A DNA stretch of 64,000 nucleotides from Leifsonia poae (GCF_020009625.1 NZ_JAIHLP010000002.1:3472001-3536000); one strand, 5' to 3'. Counted from the first letter of the stretch, positions 24,809-33,365 are shown. Notes: generated by a model not told the origin, from the letters alone. Made by a program: numbers and translations.

Positions 24809-26131
24809 ATGACCGACGCCGCCGACTGGCAGTTCGAGACCAAACAGATCCACACGGGTGCCGCGCCCGACCCCGTCACGAACGCGCGCGCGACTCCGAT
24901 CTACCAGACCACGTCGTATGTGTTCAACAACGCCGAGCACGCGAAGAACCTGTTCGCGCTCGCCGAGTTCGGCAACATCTACACGCGTATCCAGAACCCG
25001 ACCCAGGCCGTCGTCGAGGAGCGCGTCGCCGCGCTCGAAGGGGGCACCGGCGCCCTTCTCGTCGCCTCCGGCCAGGCGGCGGAGACCTTCGCTGTGCTGA
25101 ACATCGCGCAGGCCGGCGACCACATCGTCTCCTCCAGCTCGATCTACGGCGGAACGTACAACCTGTTCAAATACACCCTCGCCAAGCTCGGCATCGAGAC
25201 CACCTTCGTCGAGAACCAGGACGACGCCGATGAGTGGCGCCGGGCCGTTCGCCCGAACACGAAGCTGTTCTTCGCCGAGACGATCGGCAACCCGAAGATC
25301 AACGTGCTCGACATCGCGCTCGTGGCCGATGTCGCCCACGCCGCCGGCGTTCCGCTGATCGTCGACAACACGATCGCCACGCCGTACCTCATCCGCCCGT
25401 TCGAGCACGGCGCCGACATCGTCGTGCACTCGGCCACCAAGTTCCTCGGCGGTCACGGCACCGTCATCGGCGGCATCATCGTCGACGGCGGCAAGTTCGA
25501 GTGGTCGAAGAACGTCGAGAAGTTCCCGGGCCTCACCGAGCCGGACCCGTCGTACCACGGCGCCAGCTATACCGCGGCTGTGGGCGACGCCCTCGCCTTC
25601 ATCATCAAGGCGCGCGTGCAGCTGCTGCGCGACCTCGGTGCGGCCATCGCGCCGGCGAGCGCCTGGCAGCTCATCCAGGGCATCGAGACCCTGTCGCTGC
25701 GCATCGAGCGTCACGTGCAGAACGCTCAGGAGGTCGCGGAGTTCTTGGAGAACCACCCCGACATCGCCTCGGTCAACTACTCCGGGCTGCCCACCAGCCC
25801 GTGGTATGCGGCCGCGAACAAGTACGCCCCCAAAGGTGTCGGCGCCGTGCTCTCCTTCGAGCTCAAGGGCGGTGTGGATGCGGGTCGTGCGCTCGTCGAC
25901 AACCTCTCGCTGTTCAGCCACCTCGCCAACATCGGCGATGTGCGCAGCCTGGTGATCCACCCCGCCTCGACCACGCACTCGCAGCTCACCCCCGAGCAGC
26001 AGCTGACCGGTGGCGTGACCCCCGGTCTGGTGCGTCTCTCGGTGGGCCTGGAGAACATCGACGACATCAAGGCCGACCTCGAGGCCGGCCTCGCCGCCGC
26101 GCGTTCGGTCGTCGAGGCCGCCCGCGCGTAG
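24809..26131 (+). CDS. metY: O-acetylhomoserine sulfhydrylase (bifunctional Cys/Met metabolism PLP enzyme)
   Basis: MetY converts O-acetylhomoserine and sulfide to homocysteine. The 440-aa Cys/Met-metabolism PLP enzyme has FETKQIHTGAAPDPVTNAR, YTRIQNPTQAVVEERVAALE, the PLP-binding lysine at residue 211 in VVHSATKFLGGHG, and SVGLENIDDIKADLEAGL at the end. The length and the long insertion after the PLP lysine are typical of MetY rather than cystathionine gamma-synthase. ATG 24809 has a strong AAGGAGAG ribosome-binding site. It is divergent from the SDR gene; an inverted repeat in the spacer may be an operator. Confidence 0.94.
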   Translation: MTDAADWQFETKQIHTGAAPDPVTNARATPIYQTTSYVFNNAEHAKNLFALAEFGNIYTRIQNPTQAVVEERVAALEGGTGALLVASGQAAETFAVLNIAQAGDHIVSSSSIYGGTYNLFKYTLAKLGIETTFVENQDDADEWRRAVRPNTKLFFAETIGNPKINVLDIALVADVAHAAGVPLIVDNTIATPYLIRPFEHGADIVVHSATKFLGGHGTVIGGIIVDGGKFEWSKNVEKFPGLTEPDPSYHGASYTAAVGDALAFIIKARVQLLRDLGAAIAPASAWQLIQGIETLSLRIERHVQNAQEVAEFLENHPDIASVNYSGLPTSPWYAAANKYAPKGVGAVLSFELKGGVDAGRALVDNLSLFSHLANIGDVRSLVIHPASTTHSQLTPEQQLTGGVTPGLVRLSVGLENIDDIKADLEAGLAAARSVVEAARA

Positions 26132-26141
26132 TCCGCGCACT

Positions 26142-26195
26142 GGTTGACAGAAGATGCCGCCATGTCTTCGGGGATGGCGGCATCTTCTGTCAACC
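26142..26195. terminator. Bidirectional hairpin terminator between metY and the MFS gene
   Basis: Two 22-nt arms (26142-26163 and 26174-26195) are perfectly complementary around a 10-nt loop. It lies between convergent genes ending at 26131 and 26207 and should stop transcription from both sides. Confidence 0.85.
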
Positions 26196-26206
26196 GGCGG
26201 GTTCTG

Positions 26207-27700
26207 TCAGACGACGGGAGATTCGGCGGGGGTCTCTGCGTCGGCGAAGGCCAGCTTCGGCACGAAGAACAGCAGTACGGCCGCCACCAGGGCGCCGGCG
26301 CCGCAGATGGTCCACACGAGCATGTAGCCGAAGAGGCTCGCCGCGGTGGCTGTCACCGTGGCCGCGCCGGCGAGCAGCACCACGCCGAAGACGGCCGAGG
26401 CGAAGGACCCGCCGATGGTCTTCGTCGTGTTGGTGAGCGCGGTGGCGATCCCGGTCTGGCCTTGTGGCGCCGCGGCTGCGGCCGCGGCGGGAAGTGCCCC
26501 GACCAGCGCGCCGGAGCCGATGCCGGCGACGGCCATGTTCGTGAACACCTGCCAGGTCTCGAGGTGGAACGGCAGGAACAGCAGATAGCCGATCGCCACG
26601 AGGAACGAAGCGGCGATGAGGGCGACCCGTGGGCTCGTCCACGACGACACCAGGGGGAACAGCACCGCGCCGACGATCATCGAGATCAGGTACGCCCCGA
26701 TCAGGATGCTGCGCTGACCGGCGCTGAGGCCGAGTCCGTACCCATTGGCGGGGTCGGTTCCGGCGTAGGTGCTGAGCGGTGCCTGCGCCCCGAGCAGGCT
26801 GATGCCGATGAGGCCGGCCGTGAGCTGAACCGGCCACATGTTCGGGCGGCGCAGCACCCGCAGGTCGATCGCGGGGTCGTCCTGCCTCAGCTCGTAGCGG
26901 CCGAACGGGATGAACGTCAGGACACCCACGATGATCAGCGCCCAGACCCACCACGTTCCGACCCCGTTGATGCGCAGGAACGTGAGACCTGAGGTAATCA
27001 GCAGCAGGGCGAGGGTGAGGATACTGAAACCCACCGCATCCAGGCGCCGGTTCGCGGTCGGCTCCGATTCCGGAACGCCGAACAGGATGGCGAAGAACAC
27101 CAGGGTCACGGCGATGGCGGGCACGATGAGCGTGAGCGTGACGTTGCCGCCGAAGGCGCCGAAGAGCAGCCCCGCGCCGACCGCGCCGACGATCGCGCCG
27201 AGCTCGAGCGCGACGACGAGCAGACCGGCGGCCCGGCGGGTCTGCGAGGCCGCGGTGCCGGTGCGGCGGCCACGGTCGAAGATGAGCGCGACCTCCAGCG
27301 GCAGCCAGACCACGTAGAAGCCCTGCAGGGCGAACGCGATGAGGAACGTGACGAAGTTGTCCGAGAAGGCGAGCGCCCAGGTGGCGAGCGCGGTGAGCAC
27401 CGTGGCGATGAGCAGGATGCGCTTATGGCCGAACATGTCGCCGAGCTTCGCCAGCACGGGCACCACCAGGGCCGAGAGCAGCAGCTGGGCGGCCTCGAAC
27501 CAGTTGTAGTCGGCGTCATGGATGCCGAGGTGCTTGACCACATCCGAGATCAGGGGAACGTAATAGCCCTGCAGGATTCCGCTGGTCACCTCCACAAAGG
27601 CGAGCCAGCCGATGAGACCGGCGGTGACGCCGATGGTCACCGCGCCACGGCGGGATGTTCGGGTGGAGCCGTCGGGTGTGCTCGTCCTCTGTGACGTCAT
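26207..27700 (-). CDS. MFS transporter (DHA2/EmrB-like drug exporter type)
   Basis: The 497-aa protein has about 14 hydrophobic segments, the DHA2 drug:proton antiporter layout. Motifs include GYYVPLISDVVKHLG, LAKLGDMFGHKRILLIATV (motif A), and GSGALVGALPAAAAAAAPQG with TGIATALTNTTKTIGGSFA late in the protein. The substrate is not readable from sequence. The start ATG 27700 precedes a short basic tail. It is divergent from a phosphoribosyltransferase gene 42 nt away and convergent with metY, so it stands alone. Confidence 0.88.
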   Translation of the reverse strand: MTSQRTSTPDGSTRTSRRGAVTIGVTAGLIGWLAFVEVTSGILQGYYVPLISDVVKHLGIHDADYNWFEAAQLLLSALVVPVLAKLGDMFGHKRILLIATVLTALATWALAFSDNFVTFLIAFALQGFYVVWLPLEVALIFDRGRRTGTAASQTRRAAGLLVVALELGAIVGAVGAGLLFGAFGGNVTLTLIVPAIAVTLVFFAILFGVPESEPTANRRLDAVGFSILTLALLLITSGLTFLRINGVGTWWVWALIIVGVLTFIPFGRYELRQDDPAIDLRVLRRPNMWPVQLTAGLIGISLLGAQAPLSTYAGTDPANGYGLGLSAGQRSILIGAYLISMIVGAVLFPLVSSWTSPRVALIAASFLVAIGYLLFLPFHLETWQVFTNMAVAGIGSGALVGALPAAAAAAAPQGQTGIATALTNTTKTIGGSFASAVFGVVLLAGAATVTATAASLFGYMLVWTICGAGALVAAVLLFFVPKLAFADAETPAESPVV

Positions 27701-27730
27701 GCGTGGATGCTAACATCGGCGCGCTCCCGG

Positions 27731-27736
27731 TACGAT
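27731..27736 (+). promoter_or_regulatory. -10 element for leaderless phosphoribosyltransferase mRNA
   Basis: TACGAT sits exactly 6 nt before ATG 27743, the leaderless arrangement that recurs in this window. Confidence 0.5.
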
Positions 27737-27742
27737 CGAGGG

Positions 27743-28261
27743 ATGGCCGGCGCACTCGACGATTCAGGATCATCCGTTCTCACGGAGACGGAACGGGAGG
27801 TGCTCGGCTGGCTGGAGTTCGGCGAGGCGGCTCGTCATCTCGCCGGCGAGGTCGTCGAGTCCGGCTTCGAACCGGATGTGGTCGTCGCGATCGCCCGGGG
27901 CGGCCTGCTGCTCGCCGGCGCCATCTCGTATGCGCTCGGCATCAAGTCGTGCGGCGCCCTCAACGTGGAGTTCTACACCGGAGTGGACGAGCGCCTTCCC
28001 GAACCGGTGCTGCTGCCCCCGATGCTCGATGAGGCCGCGCTGAAGGCCAAGCGGGTCCTGCTGGTCGATGACGTCTCCGACTCGGGTCGCACGCTCGCGA
28101 TGGTGGTCGAGCTGATCCGCGCCTCCGGTGCCGAGGTTCGCACCGTCTGCCTCTACAGCAAGCCGCACACCGCGCTCGAACCCGATTTCGTCTGGCGCAA
28201 GACCGACCGCTGGATCACCTTCCCCTGGTCTGCGCTGCCGCCGGTGACCGCGGGCGAGTGA
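27743..28261 (+). CDS. Purine phosphoribosyltransferase family protein (xanthine/hypoxanthine type)
   Basis: The 172-aa type I PRTase has the PRPP-binding signature [17 protein letters not shown] at about 107-123 and [15 protein letters not shown] near residue 48, the usual pyrophosphate loop region. It resembles XGPRT-like proteins used in purine salvage, or regulatory PRTases. The nucleobase specificity is not certain. ATG 27743 lies 6 nt after TACGAT, so the mRNA is probably leaderless. The stop overlaps the ung GTG start (GTGA), so DNA repair and salvage genes share a transcript. Confidence 0.88.
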   Translation: MAGALDDSGSSVLTETEREVLGWLEFGEAARHLAGEVVESGFEPDVVVAIARGGLLLAGAISYALGIKSCGALNVEFYTGVDERLPEPVLLPPMLDEAALKAKRVLLVDDVSDSGRTLAMVVELIRASGAEVRTVCLYSKPHTALEPDFVWRKTDRWITFPWSALPPVTAGE

Positions 28262-28968
28262 GCGCGGGGGAGTCTGTGCCGAAGTCACTGACCGAGCTCG
28301 TCTCCGATGGTTCGATGGATGCTGGCTGGGCGTCCGCGCTCGCACCCGTCGCCGACCGGATCGCCGATATGGGGTCGTTCCTGCGCGGCGAGGTCGCCGC
28401 GGGCCGCCGGTATCTTCCGGCCGGCGCGAATGTGCTGCGGGCTTTCGGGGCGCCGCTAGACGACGTCCGGGTGCTCATCGTCGGGCAGGATCCGTATCCG
28501 ACGCCGGGGCATCCGATCGGTCTGTCGTTCGCCGTGGAGCGCGACGTACGCCCGCTGCCGCGCAGCCTGCAGAACATCTACCGGGAGCTGCACGACGATC
28601 TCGGCGTCGTGCCGCCGGCGCACGGCGATCTGAGCGCCTGGTCGCGCAACGGTGTGATGCTGCTCAACCGGGTGCTCACGGTCCGGCCGGGGGAGCCCGC
28701 TTCGCACCGCGGAAAAGGGTGGGAGCCGGTGACCGAGCACGCCATCCGCGCGCTCGTCGCCCGGCAGACGCCGTTCGTCGCGATCCTCTGGGGCCGCGAC
28801 GCCTCGACGCTCAAGCCGCTGCTCGGCGACAACCCGGTGATCGAGTCGGCGCATCCGAGCCCGCTCTCGGCCTCGCGGGGCTTCTTCGGGTCGCGCCCGT
28901 TCTCGCGCACCAACGAGCTGCTGCAGGCCCGCGGGCTCGACCCGGTGGACTGGTCGCTCGACGCGTGA
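28258..28968 (+). CDS. ung: Uracil-DNA glycosylase, family 1
   Basis: Ung removes uracil from DNA to begin base-excision repair. The 236-aa protein has the water-activating motif [20 protein letters not shown] with Asp78, the [12 protein letters not shown] segment, [20 protein letters not shown] and the DNA-intercalation loop HPSPLSA. The position after GQDPY is Pro rather than the more usual His, as in other actinobacterial Ung proteins I recall. GTG 28258 overlaps the preceding stop by 4 nt. Confidence 0.94.
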   Translation: MSAGESVPKSLTELVSDGSMDAGWASALAPVADRIADMGSFLRGEVAAGRRYLPAGANVLRAFGAPLDDVRVLIVGQDPYPTPGHPIGLSFAVERDVRPLPRSLQNIYRELHDDLGVVPPAHGDLSAWSRNGVMLLNRVLTVRPGEPASHRGKGWEPVTEHAIRALVARQTPFVAILWGRDASTLKPLLGDNPVIESAHPSPLSASRGFFGSRPFSRTNELLQARGLDPVDWSLDA

Positions 28969-29021
28969 CGGCCCGGCCGAGGCTTAACCTGGCCGAAACG
29001 AGCGGCGCGTAGGCTGGTGGC

Positions 29022-29600
29022 GTGCTTGAAGAGGAATACCAGACGCGTCGCACGCTGCCGCCGCACCTGCGCAAACCCGAACCCGCCGAGGCGCCGTTCG
29101 AGTACGAGATCCGGTACGCGGTGGCCGCCGATCTGCCCTGGGTGCGCGAGATCTACAACCACTATGTGGCGAACAGCACGGTGACATTCGACGAAGACGC
29201 GATGACGCTCCGCGAGTGGAAGTCGAAGTTCGCCTACCTGACGAAACTCGGCATGCCGTTCCTCGTCGCGGTGTCTCCGAACGGGCAGATCCTCGGGTAT
29301 GCGCTCGTCTCGCCCTGGAAGCAGAAACGCGCATATCGTTTCACCGTTGAGAACTCGATCTACCTCGGCGCCGCCTCCACCGGCAAGGGTCTCGGCCCGG
29401 TGCTCATGCAGGCCCTCATCGACCGGTCGAAGGAGGCCGGCCTCAAAGAGATGATCGCGGTCATCGCCGACAAGGGCGCCGAGGCGTCCATCAAGATGCA
29501 CGAGAACTTCGGTTTCACCGAGATCGGGCGGATGGGGCGGGTCGGCTACAAGTTCGACCGTTGGCTCGGCACGGTGCTGCTGCAGAAGTCGCTCAAATAG
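29022..29600 (+). CDS. GNAT-family N-acetyltransferase (phosphinothricin-acetyltransferase-like)
   Basis: The 192-aa protein contains a GNAT fold at about 28-185: EIRYAVAADLPWVREIYNHY, STVTFDEDAMTLREW, LGYALVSPWKQKRAY, and the acetyl-CoA site (STGKGLGPVLMQALIDRSKE). It resembles PAT/BAR-type amino-acid or antibiotic acetyltransferases. The first 25 residues are an extra basic, Pro-rich segment. GTG 29022 sits exactly 6 nt after TAGGCT (29010-29015), so the mRNA is probably leaderless. Substrate unknown. Confidence 0.87.
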   Translation: MLEEEYQTRRTLPPHLRKPEPAEAPFEYEIRYAVAADLPWVREIYNHYVANSTVTFDEDAMTLREWKSKFAYLTKLGMPFLVAVSPNGQILGYALVSPWKQKRAYRFTVENSIYLGAASTGKGLGPVLMQALIDRSKEAGLKEMIAVIADKGAEASIKMHENFGFTEIGRMGRVGYKFDRWLGTVLLQKSLK

Positions 29601-29644
29601 CGCGCCCGGCGTCGGCGCGCCGCTGGAATCACTAGGGTGTCCTC

Positions 29645-30193
29645 GTGACTACCGCGACTCCAGAGCAGCGCCCGGTCGCCTCCGCCGCCCCCGCGACGCC
29701 CGCGAACCTGCCGCTGCGCAAGCGACCCATCGATATCTTCTTCCTCTGCATCTTCTCGCTCTTCATCGTGACGTGCATCATCAGCGACTCGGTGGAGGGG
29801 CTCGGGCTCGACCAGGTGGCCGACTCGAAGAACATCCTGGTGCAGTGGAACTACACGTACTCATCCAACTTCGACCCGCTGTACCAATCGCATCCGCTCT
29901 GGCTGCGCTTTATCAGCGGCACCTCGGCATTCGTCTACGTGCTGTTCTACATCCTGCTGATCGTCGCGCTCGTGAAGGGTTTCAACTGGATCCAGCTCTA
30001 CGCCGTGATCTACGCGACGATGATCATCTCGCTGACCGGCATCCCGATCTTCGGTGTGGAGTTCTTCGGCGCTGTGGGGGAGCGCACGCCGAATCCTGGG
30101 ATGTTCCTGCTCTACAACGGACCGTATGTGCTCATTCCGTTGCTGCTGCTGATCCGGATGCGCAAACCGCTCCCATTCACCCGCAAGTTCTGA
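29645..30193 (+). CDS. Four-helix membrane protein, EXPERA/emopamil-binding-like
   Basis: The 182-aa protein has four hydrophobic segments. LRKRPIDIFFLCIFSLF starts helix 1, DPLYQSHPLWLRFISGTSA precedes helix 2, and NGPYVLIPLLLLIRMRKPLP ends the protein with a basic tail. This layout, with the DP-x-WLR element, resembles EXPERA-domain proteins (TMEM97/EBP), which bind sterol-like ligands; in bacteria their role is unknown. The assignment is moderate. GTG 29645 is 6 nt after TAGGGT (29633-29638), so it is probably leaderless. It is convergent with the SMR gene. Confidence 0.6.
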   Translation: MTTATPEQRPVASAAPATPANLPLRKRPIDIFFLCIFSLFIVTCIISDSVEGLGLDQVADSKNILVQWNYTYSSNFDPLYQSHPLWLRFISGTSAFVYVLFYILLIVALVKGFNWIQLYAVIYATMIISLTGIPIFGVEFFGAVGERTPNPGMFLLYNGPYVLIPLLLLIRMRKPLPFTRKF

Positions 30194-30206
30194 GGTCGGG
30201 CACGGC

Positions 30207-30539
30207 TCAGCTGTGCTTGCCGCCGAGCTCCAGCAGGCCGACACCGCCGATGACGAGGACGATGCCGGCGATCTGCACCCAGGTGAGCGACTCCTTGAAG
30301 AAGACCCAGGAGATCAGCACGATGGCCACGACGCCGACCGCCGACCAGATGGCGTAGGCGATGCCGAGCGGAACGCCGCGGGAGAGCGACTGGGAGAGTG
30401 CGACGAACGAGGCGACGTAGCCGACGATGACGATGGCGTATGCCCACCAGCGCGGGTTGTCGCCCGACGTGAACTTCAAGAAAGTCGTCGCGACCACTTC
30501 GGTGGCGATCGCGATGCCGAGGAAGAGATAACCGAACAC
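30207..30539 (-). CDS. Small multidrug resistance (SMR) family protein
   Basis: The 110-aa protein has four short transmembrane helices with the SMR pattern FLGIAIATEVVATTFLKFTSG in helix 1, the GIAYAIWSAVGVV motif in helix 3 and GVVAIVLISWVFFKE at its end. Starting at GTG 30539, with AGGAG 8 nt upstream, places the essential glutamate at position 14 exactly as in EmrE; an in-frame start 36 nt earlier would not. It is expected to export cationic compounds or guanidinium as an antiparallel dimer. It is divergent from the VOC gene (68 nt). Confidence 0.92.
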   Translation of the reverse strand: MFGYLFLGIAIATEVVATTFLKFTSGDNPRWWAYAIVIVGYVASFVALSQSLSRGVPLGIAYAIWSAVGVVAIVLISWVFFKESLTWVQIAGIVLVIGGVGLLELGGKHS

Positions 30540-30607
30540 GGCTGTTGCTCCTGTCAGCCGGTGGAAACCGGGCACGGGTCAACCGTAGCGATCGAGGAGG
30601 ACGAGTA

Positions 30608-31036
30608 TTGGATGACACAGCGAAGGTGCGACAGCTGCGCATCGTGGTGGAGGCGGAGGACTACGAGGAGGCCCTCGCCTTCTACCGCGATGTGCTGGGA
30701 CTCGACGAGCAGGCGTCGTACAGCGGTGATGGGGGAGCGCGGGTCGCCATCCTCGATGCGGGTCGGGCGACACTCGAGATCGCGAACTCGGCCCAGAAGG
30801 CGATGATCGACGATGTCGAGGTGGGGCGACCCGTCGCGCCGCGCATCCGGCTGGCCTTCGAAGTGGCGGACAGTCGTGGTGTCACCGAACGGCTGGTGGA
30901 GGGCGGCGCCGAGTTGATCGCACCACCGACGGTGACGCCGTGGAATTCACTCAACTCGCGACTCGCGGGGCCCGCAGACCTGCAGCTCACCGTCTTCCAG
31001 GAGCTCGGGGATTCGGCGGGAGCGCACGAAGACTGA
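30608..31036 (+). CDS. VOC family (glyoxalase/bleomycin resistance-like) protein, TTG start
   Basis: The 142-aa single VOC domain has QLRIVVEAEDYEEALAFYRD, LDAGRATLEIAN and FEVADSRGVTERLVEGGAEL, ending in DLQLTVFQE. I choose TTG 30608 because AGGAGG sits 7 nt upstream and the domain begins 8 codons later; no ATG or GTG lies in frame at a sensible place. Substrate is unknown. A possible functional link to the divergent SMR gene (compound detoxification plus export) is only positional. Confidence 0.82.
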   Translation: MDDTAKVRQLRIVVEAEDYEEALAFYRDVLGLDEQASYSGDGGARVAILDAGRATLEIANSAQKAMIDDVEVGRPVAPRIRLAFEVADSRGVTERLVEGGAELIAPPTVTPWNSLNSRLAGPADLQLTVFQELGDSAGAHED

Positions 31037-31178
31037 GGGTTGCCTATGCGCTGGTCCAGGATGTCCGGAGACTCTCCCGACTCCATCGCGGGCCGGCTCT
31101 AGAGTGAGACCGACGTCATCAATGAGCGGCTCGGTTGCGAGACAGAGCGGGCCGTCCGTGACGAGGCAGATGAACAAT
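31037..31178. other. Intergenic stretch with no recognised feature
   Basis: Between the VOC stop and the terminator hairpin at 31179 I see no ORF with coding character, no tRNA and no strong repeat. It separates convergent transcripts. Confidence 0.6.
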
Positions 31179-31209
31179 CGTGGCCGGGAATCCTGTGTTC
31201 CCGGCCACG
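31179..31209 (-). terminator. Hairpin terminator after the GntR-ABC operon
   Basis: CGTGGCCGGGAA (31179-31190) pairs perfectly with TTCCCGGCCACG (31198-31209) around a 7-nt loop, 27 nt past the permease stop on the minus strand. No T-run is present. Confidence 0.75.
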
Positions 31210-31236
31210 TCCATGCGAGGGTGCCGGCCGCGCCGC

Positions 31237-32013
31237 TCAGCTCTTCGGTGTGGCGCGGAGCAGGACGAAGTACCCGGTGACGGCCGCGAGGGCCGTCGGG
31301 ATGAGAAGCCACGCCGTGACCCCCAGCGTCCCCATCGCGATGAACCACGAGCCGACGGCCGGCCAGCCGCCGGTGACCGTGATGAGGGCAACGATCGCGA
31401 TGAGAAGCAGGATCAGGATCGCGCCGGCGAGGAGCATTCCGTTGACCTTCCAGCGGAGGAAGATCGTCGCGCTGGTCGAGCCGACGAAGAGGAAGAAGAG
31501 CATGCCGACGAAGACGATGAACAGGTTTCCCCAGATTCCGAAGTCGCCGAAGTAGACCGTCGTGAACAGGTGGGCGCCGAGGCCCCAGCCGTTCGTCGCC
31601 TTCTCGACGATCCCGAGGACGGTGTAGCCGACGGCGTACCCGGCCGCGAGCATCACGAACGTCAGCGCGGAGCCGAGAGAGAAGTCACGGCGGGTGACGC
31701 TGTATCCGAGCGAGAACGGGAAGGTCTGGCTCACCACCTGGATTCCGAGCACGAGCATGTAGACGAAGATGTAGAGACCGCCGCCGCTCCACTCGGTGTT
31801 GTTCAGCGCATGCGCGCGGCCGTCCGGGCCGGCCGCAAACCAGATGATCCACCAGATCAGGTAGTTCACCAGCCAGATGAAGCCCATGATGATGATCGGC
31901 AGCCAGATCGTCGTCCATTTGTTGACGAGGTTCAGGCGAACGACCCGCCAGATGCGGTGGGCCGACGCGGGGGTGGTGCGGAGGATCGCGGCCTCCGGGG
32001 TGATGGCGGTCAT
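31237..32013 (-). CDS. ABC transporter membrane (permease) subunit
   Basis: The 258-aa protein has six to seven hydrophobic segments: IWLPIIIMGFIWLVNYLIWW, YIFVYMLVLGIQVVSQTFPF, ALTFVMLAAGYAVGYTVLGI, LFIVFVGMLFFLFVGST, LLAGAILILLLIAIVALI and ALAAVTGYFVLL. It resembles ABC-2-type permeases of YtrA-controlled operons. Its ATG overlaps the stop of the ATPase gene (ATGA), so they form one transporter. The exported molecule is unknown; antibiotic or cell-wall stress export is the usual context of such operons (inference). Confidence 0.82.
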   Translation of the reverse strand: MTAITPEAAILRTTPASAHRIWRVVRLNLVNKWTTIWLPIIIMGFIWLVNYLIWWIIWFAAGPDGRAHALNNTEWSGGGLYIFVYMLVLGIQVVSQTFPFSLGYSVTRRDFSLGSALTFVMLAAGYAVGYTVLGIVEKATNGWGLGAHLFTTVYFGDFGIWGNLFIVFVGMLFFLFVGSTSATIFLRWKVNGMLLAGAILILLLIAIVALITVTGGWPAVGSWFIAMGTLGVTAWLLIPTALAAVTGYFVLLRATPKS

Positions 32014-32927
32014 GCGCTCTGCTCGAATTCTGTCGCTTGGACGTTCGTTCTGCGGACGATCAGTTGCTGGAGGGACACGGGGGAGAGCTCAAGTCCGGCG
32101 GCGACGGCCTCGGCCCGCTGGGCCGGGTTGAGGGTGCCGACGGTCACGGAGGCGAGCCCCCCGATGCCGTCGCGATGCAGCACATCGTGGCCGGCCACGA
32201 AGGCTTCCACCGCCGCGCGCTGGCCGACGACGGTGGTGGCGGAGCCACGCATCTCTTCTGCGTCCTCATCCATCAGGATGCGGCCCTGATCGACCACGAG
32301 AACGTGTTCGAGCAGGTTGGCCACCTCGTCGATCAGGTGGGTGGAGAGGATGACGGTGCGCGGATGCTCGGAGAAGTCTTCGAGCAGGCGATCGTAGAAG
32401 ATCTGTCTGGCAACGGCGTCAAGGCCCAGATACGGTTCGTCGAAGAAGGTGAGTGGCGCGCGCGCGGCGAGCCCGACGATCACGCCGACGGCCGAAAGCT
32501 GGCCGCGGGAGAGCTTCTTGATGCGGCGGTCGACCGGCAGCCGGAAGTCGTCGATCAAGCGCTCGGCGAAGTCGGAATCCCAGTTCTCGAAGAACCACGG
32601 CGCGCTGCGGAAGACGTGCTTCGGACGGAAATCATCGGGGTAGCGCTGGCTCTCTTTGATGAAGCAGATGTTCTGCAGGATGCGGGCGTTCTCGACCGGC
32701 CGTTCGCCGAACACGCGCACTTCGCCCGCGGTGGCGAAGTCTTGCCCGGTGAGCAACTGCATGATTGTGGTCTTGCCGGCTCCGTTGCGGCCGAGCAGCC
32801 CGTAGATCTTGTTCGGCTTGACGGTGAAACTGATGTCGTCGACGGCGGTGAACGATCCGAAACGTTTGGTGAGCCCTTCGACGTGCACGGCCGGTGCGAT
32901 CGAGGTCGGCGTGGCGGTGGCGGTCAT
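32010..32927 (-). CDS. ABC transporter ATP-binding protein
   Basis: The 305-aa ATPase has Walker A GRNGAGKTT at about 46-54 within IYGLLGRNGAGKTTIMQLLT, signature LSRGQLSA (degenerate LSGGQ), Walker B LTFFDEPYLGLD and the H-loop ILSTHLIDE. The C-terminal part (about 230-305) is an extra domain of DrrA/YtrB-like exporters. The Ser-Arg-Gly-Gln signature is a mild departure from consensus but is common in this subgroup. It overlaps both neighbours by 4 nt (ATGA twice), giving a tight GntR-ATPase-permease operon. Confidence 0.92.
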   Translation of the reverse strand: MTATATPTSIAPAVHVEGLTKRFGSFTAVDDISFTVKPNKIYGLLGRNGAGKTTIMQLLTGQDFATAGEVRVFGERPVENARILQNICFIKESQRYPDDFRPKHVFRSAPWFFENWDSDFAERLIDDFRLPVDRRIKKLSRGQLSAVGVIVGLAARAPLTFFDEPYLGLDAVARQIFYDRLLEDFSEHPRTVILSTHLIDEVANLLEHVLVVDQGRILMDEDAEEMRGSATTVVGQRAAVEAFVAGHDVLHRDGIGGLASVTVGTLNPAQRAEAVAAGLELSPVSLQQLIVRRTNVQATEFEQSA

Positions 32928-33286
32928 GTGCTGATTCCTTCCGTGGTGATCATCTCGGTGAGTTGCCCAGGGTCGATCCCGAGCTTGGCGGCTTCGGCGA
33001 GCAGCGGCCGGAGGTATTCGGTGCGAAACGCGTCGCGCCGTTTCGCGATGAGGCGCTCGCGGGCGCCGTCGGCGACGAACATGCCGATTCCCCTCTTCTT
33101 GTAGAGAATCCCGTCGTCCACCAGCACGTTGACTCCTTTGCCGGCTGTGGCGGGGTTGATGCGATAGAACGCCGCGAACTCGTTGGTCGAGGGCACCTGG
33201 GTCTCGGTGGGGTAGGCGCCGTCGATGATGTCGTTCTCGATCTGTTCGGCGATCTGCACGAAGATCGGCTTTCCTTCTTCGATCAT
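32924..33286 (-). CDS. GntR-family transcriptional regulator, YtrA subfamily
   Basis: The 120-aa protein has a winged HTH at about 8-75: PIFVQIAEQIENDIIDGAYP, QVPSTNEFAAFYRINPATAG and GVNVLVDDGILYKKRGIGMF. A short C-terminal helical part of about 40 residues follows, the size that defines the YtrA subfamily of ABC-operon repressors. ATG 33286 has AGAAGG 8 nt upstream and is preferred to GTG 33292. It heads the operon and probably represses it through the inverted repeat at 33318-33339. Confidence 0.9.
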   Translation of the reverse strand: MIEEGKPIFVQIAEQIENDIIDGAYPTETQVPSTNEFAAFYRINPATAGKGVNVLVDDGILYKKRGIGMFVADGARERLIAKRRDAFRTEYLRPLLAEAAKLGIDPGQLTEMITTEGIST

Positions 33287-33317
33287 TCGCACCGCCTTCT
33301 CCCACTCGACTTCGTGG

Positions 33318-33339
33318 GTTAGTTACTGATGTAACTAAC
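33318..33339 (-). promoter_or_regulatory. GntR/YtrA-type operator
   Basis: GTTAGTTAC and GTAACTAAC are perfect inverted arms around TGAT, 32 nt upstream of the GntR start. It overlaps the predicted -10 of the operon promoter, so repressor binding would block RNA polymerase. Assignment to this GntR protein is inference from position. Confidence 0.7.
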
Positions 33340-33365
33340 TAACCAGGCTGTGCCGATGCTGTCAA
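33336..33365 (-). promoter_or_regulatory. Promoter of the GntR-ABC operon
   Basis: On the minus strand a perfect -35 TTGACA (33365-33360) is followed after 17-18 nt by TTAGTT/TAGTTA (about 33342-33336). The -10 overlaps the inverted repeat operator. Confidence 0.55.

Noticed and set aside
24654..24812. A Cys-containing frame upstream of metY (four Cys codons), considered as a cysteine attenuator
   Set aside because: It starts inside the divergent SDR start codon and upstream of the best -10, the Cys codons are not clustered, and no alternative stems were convincing.
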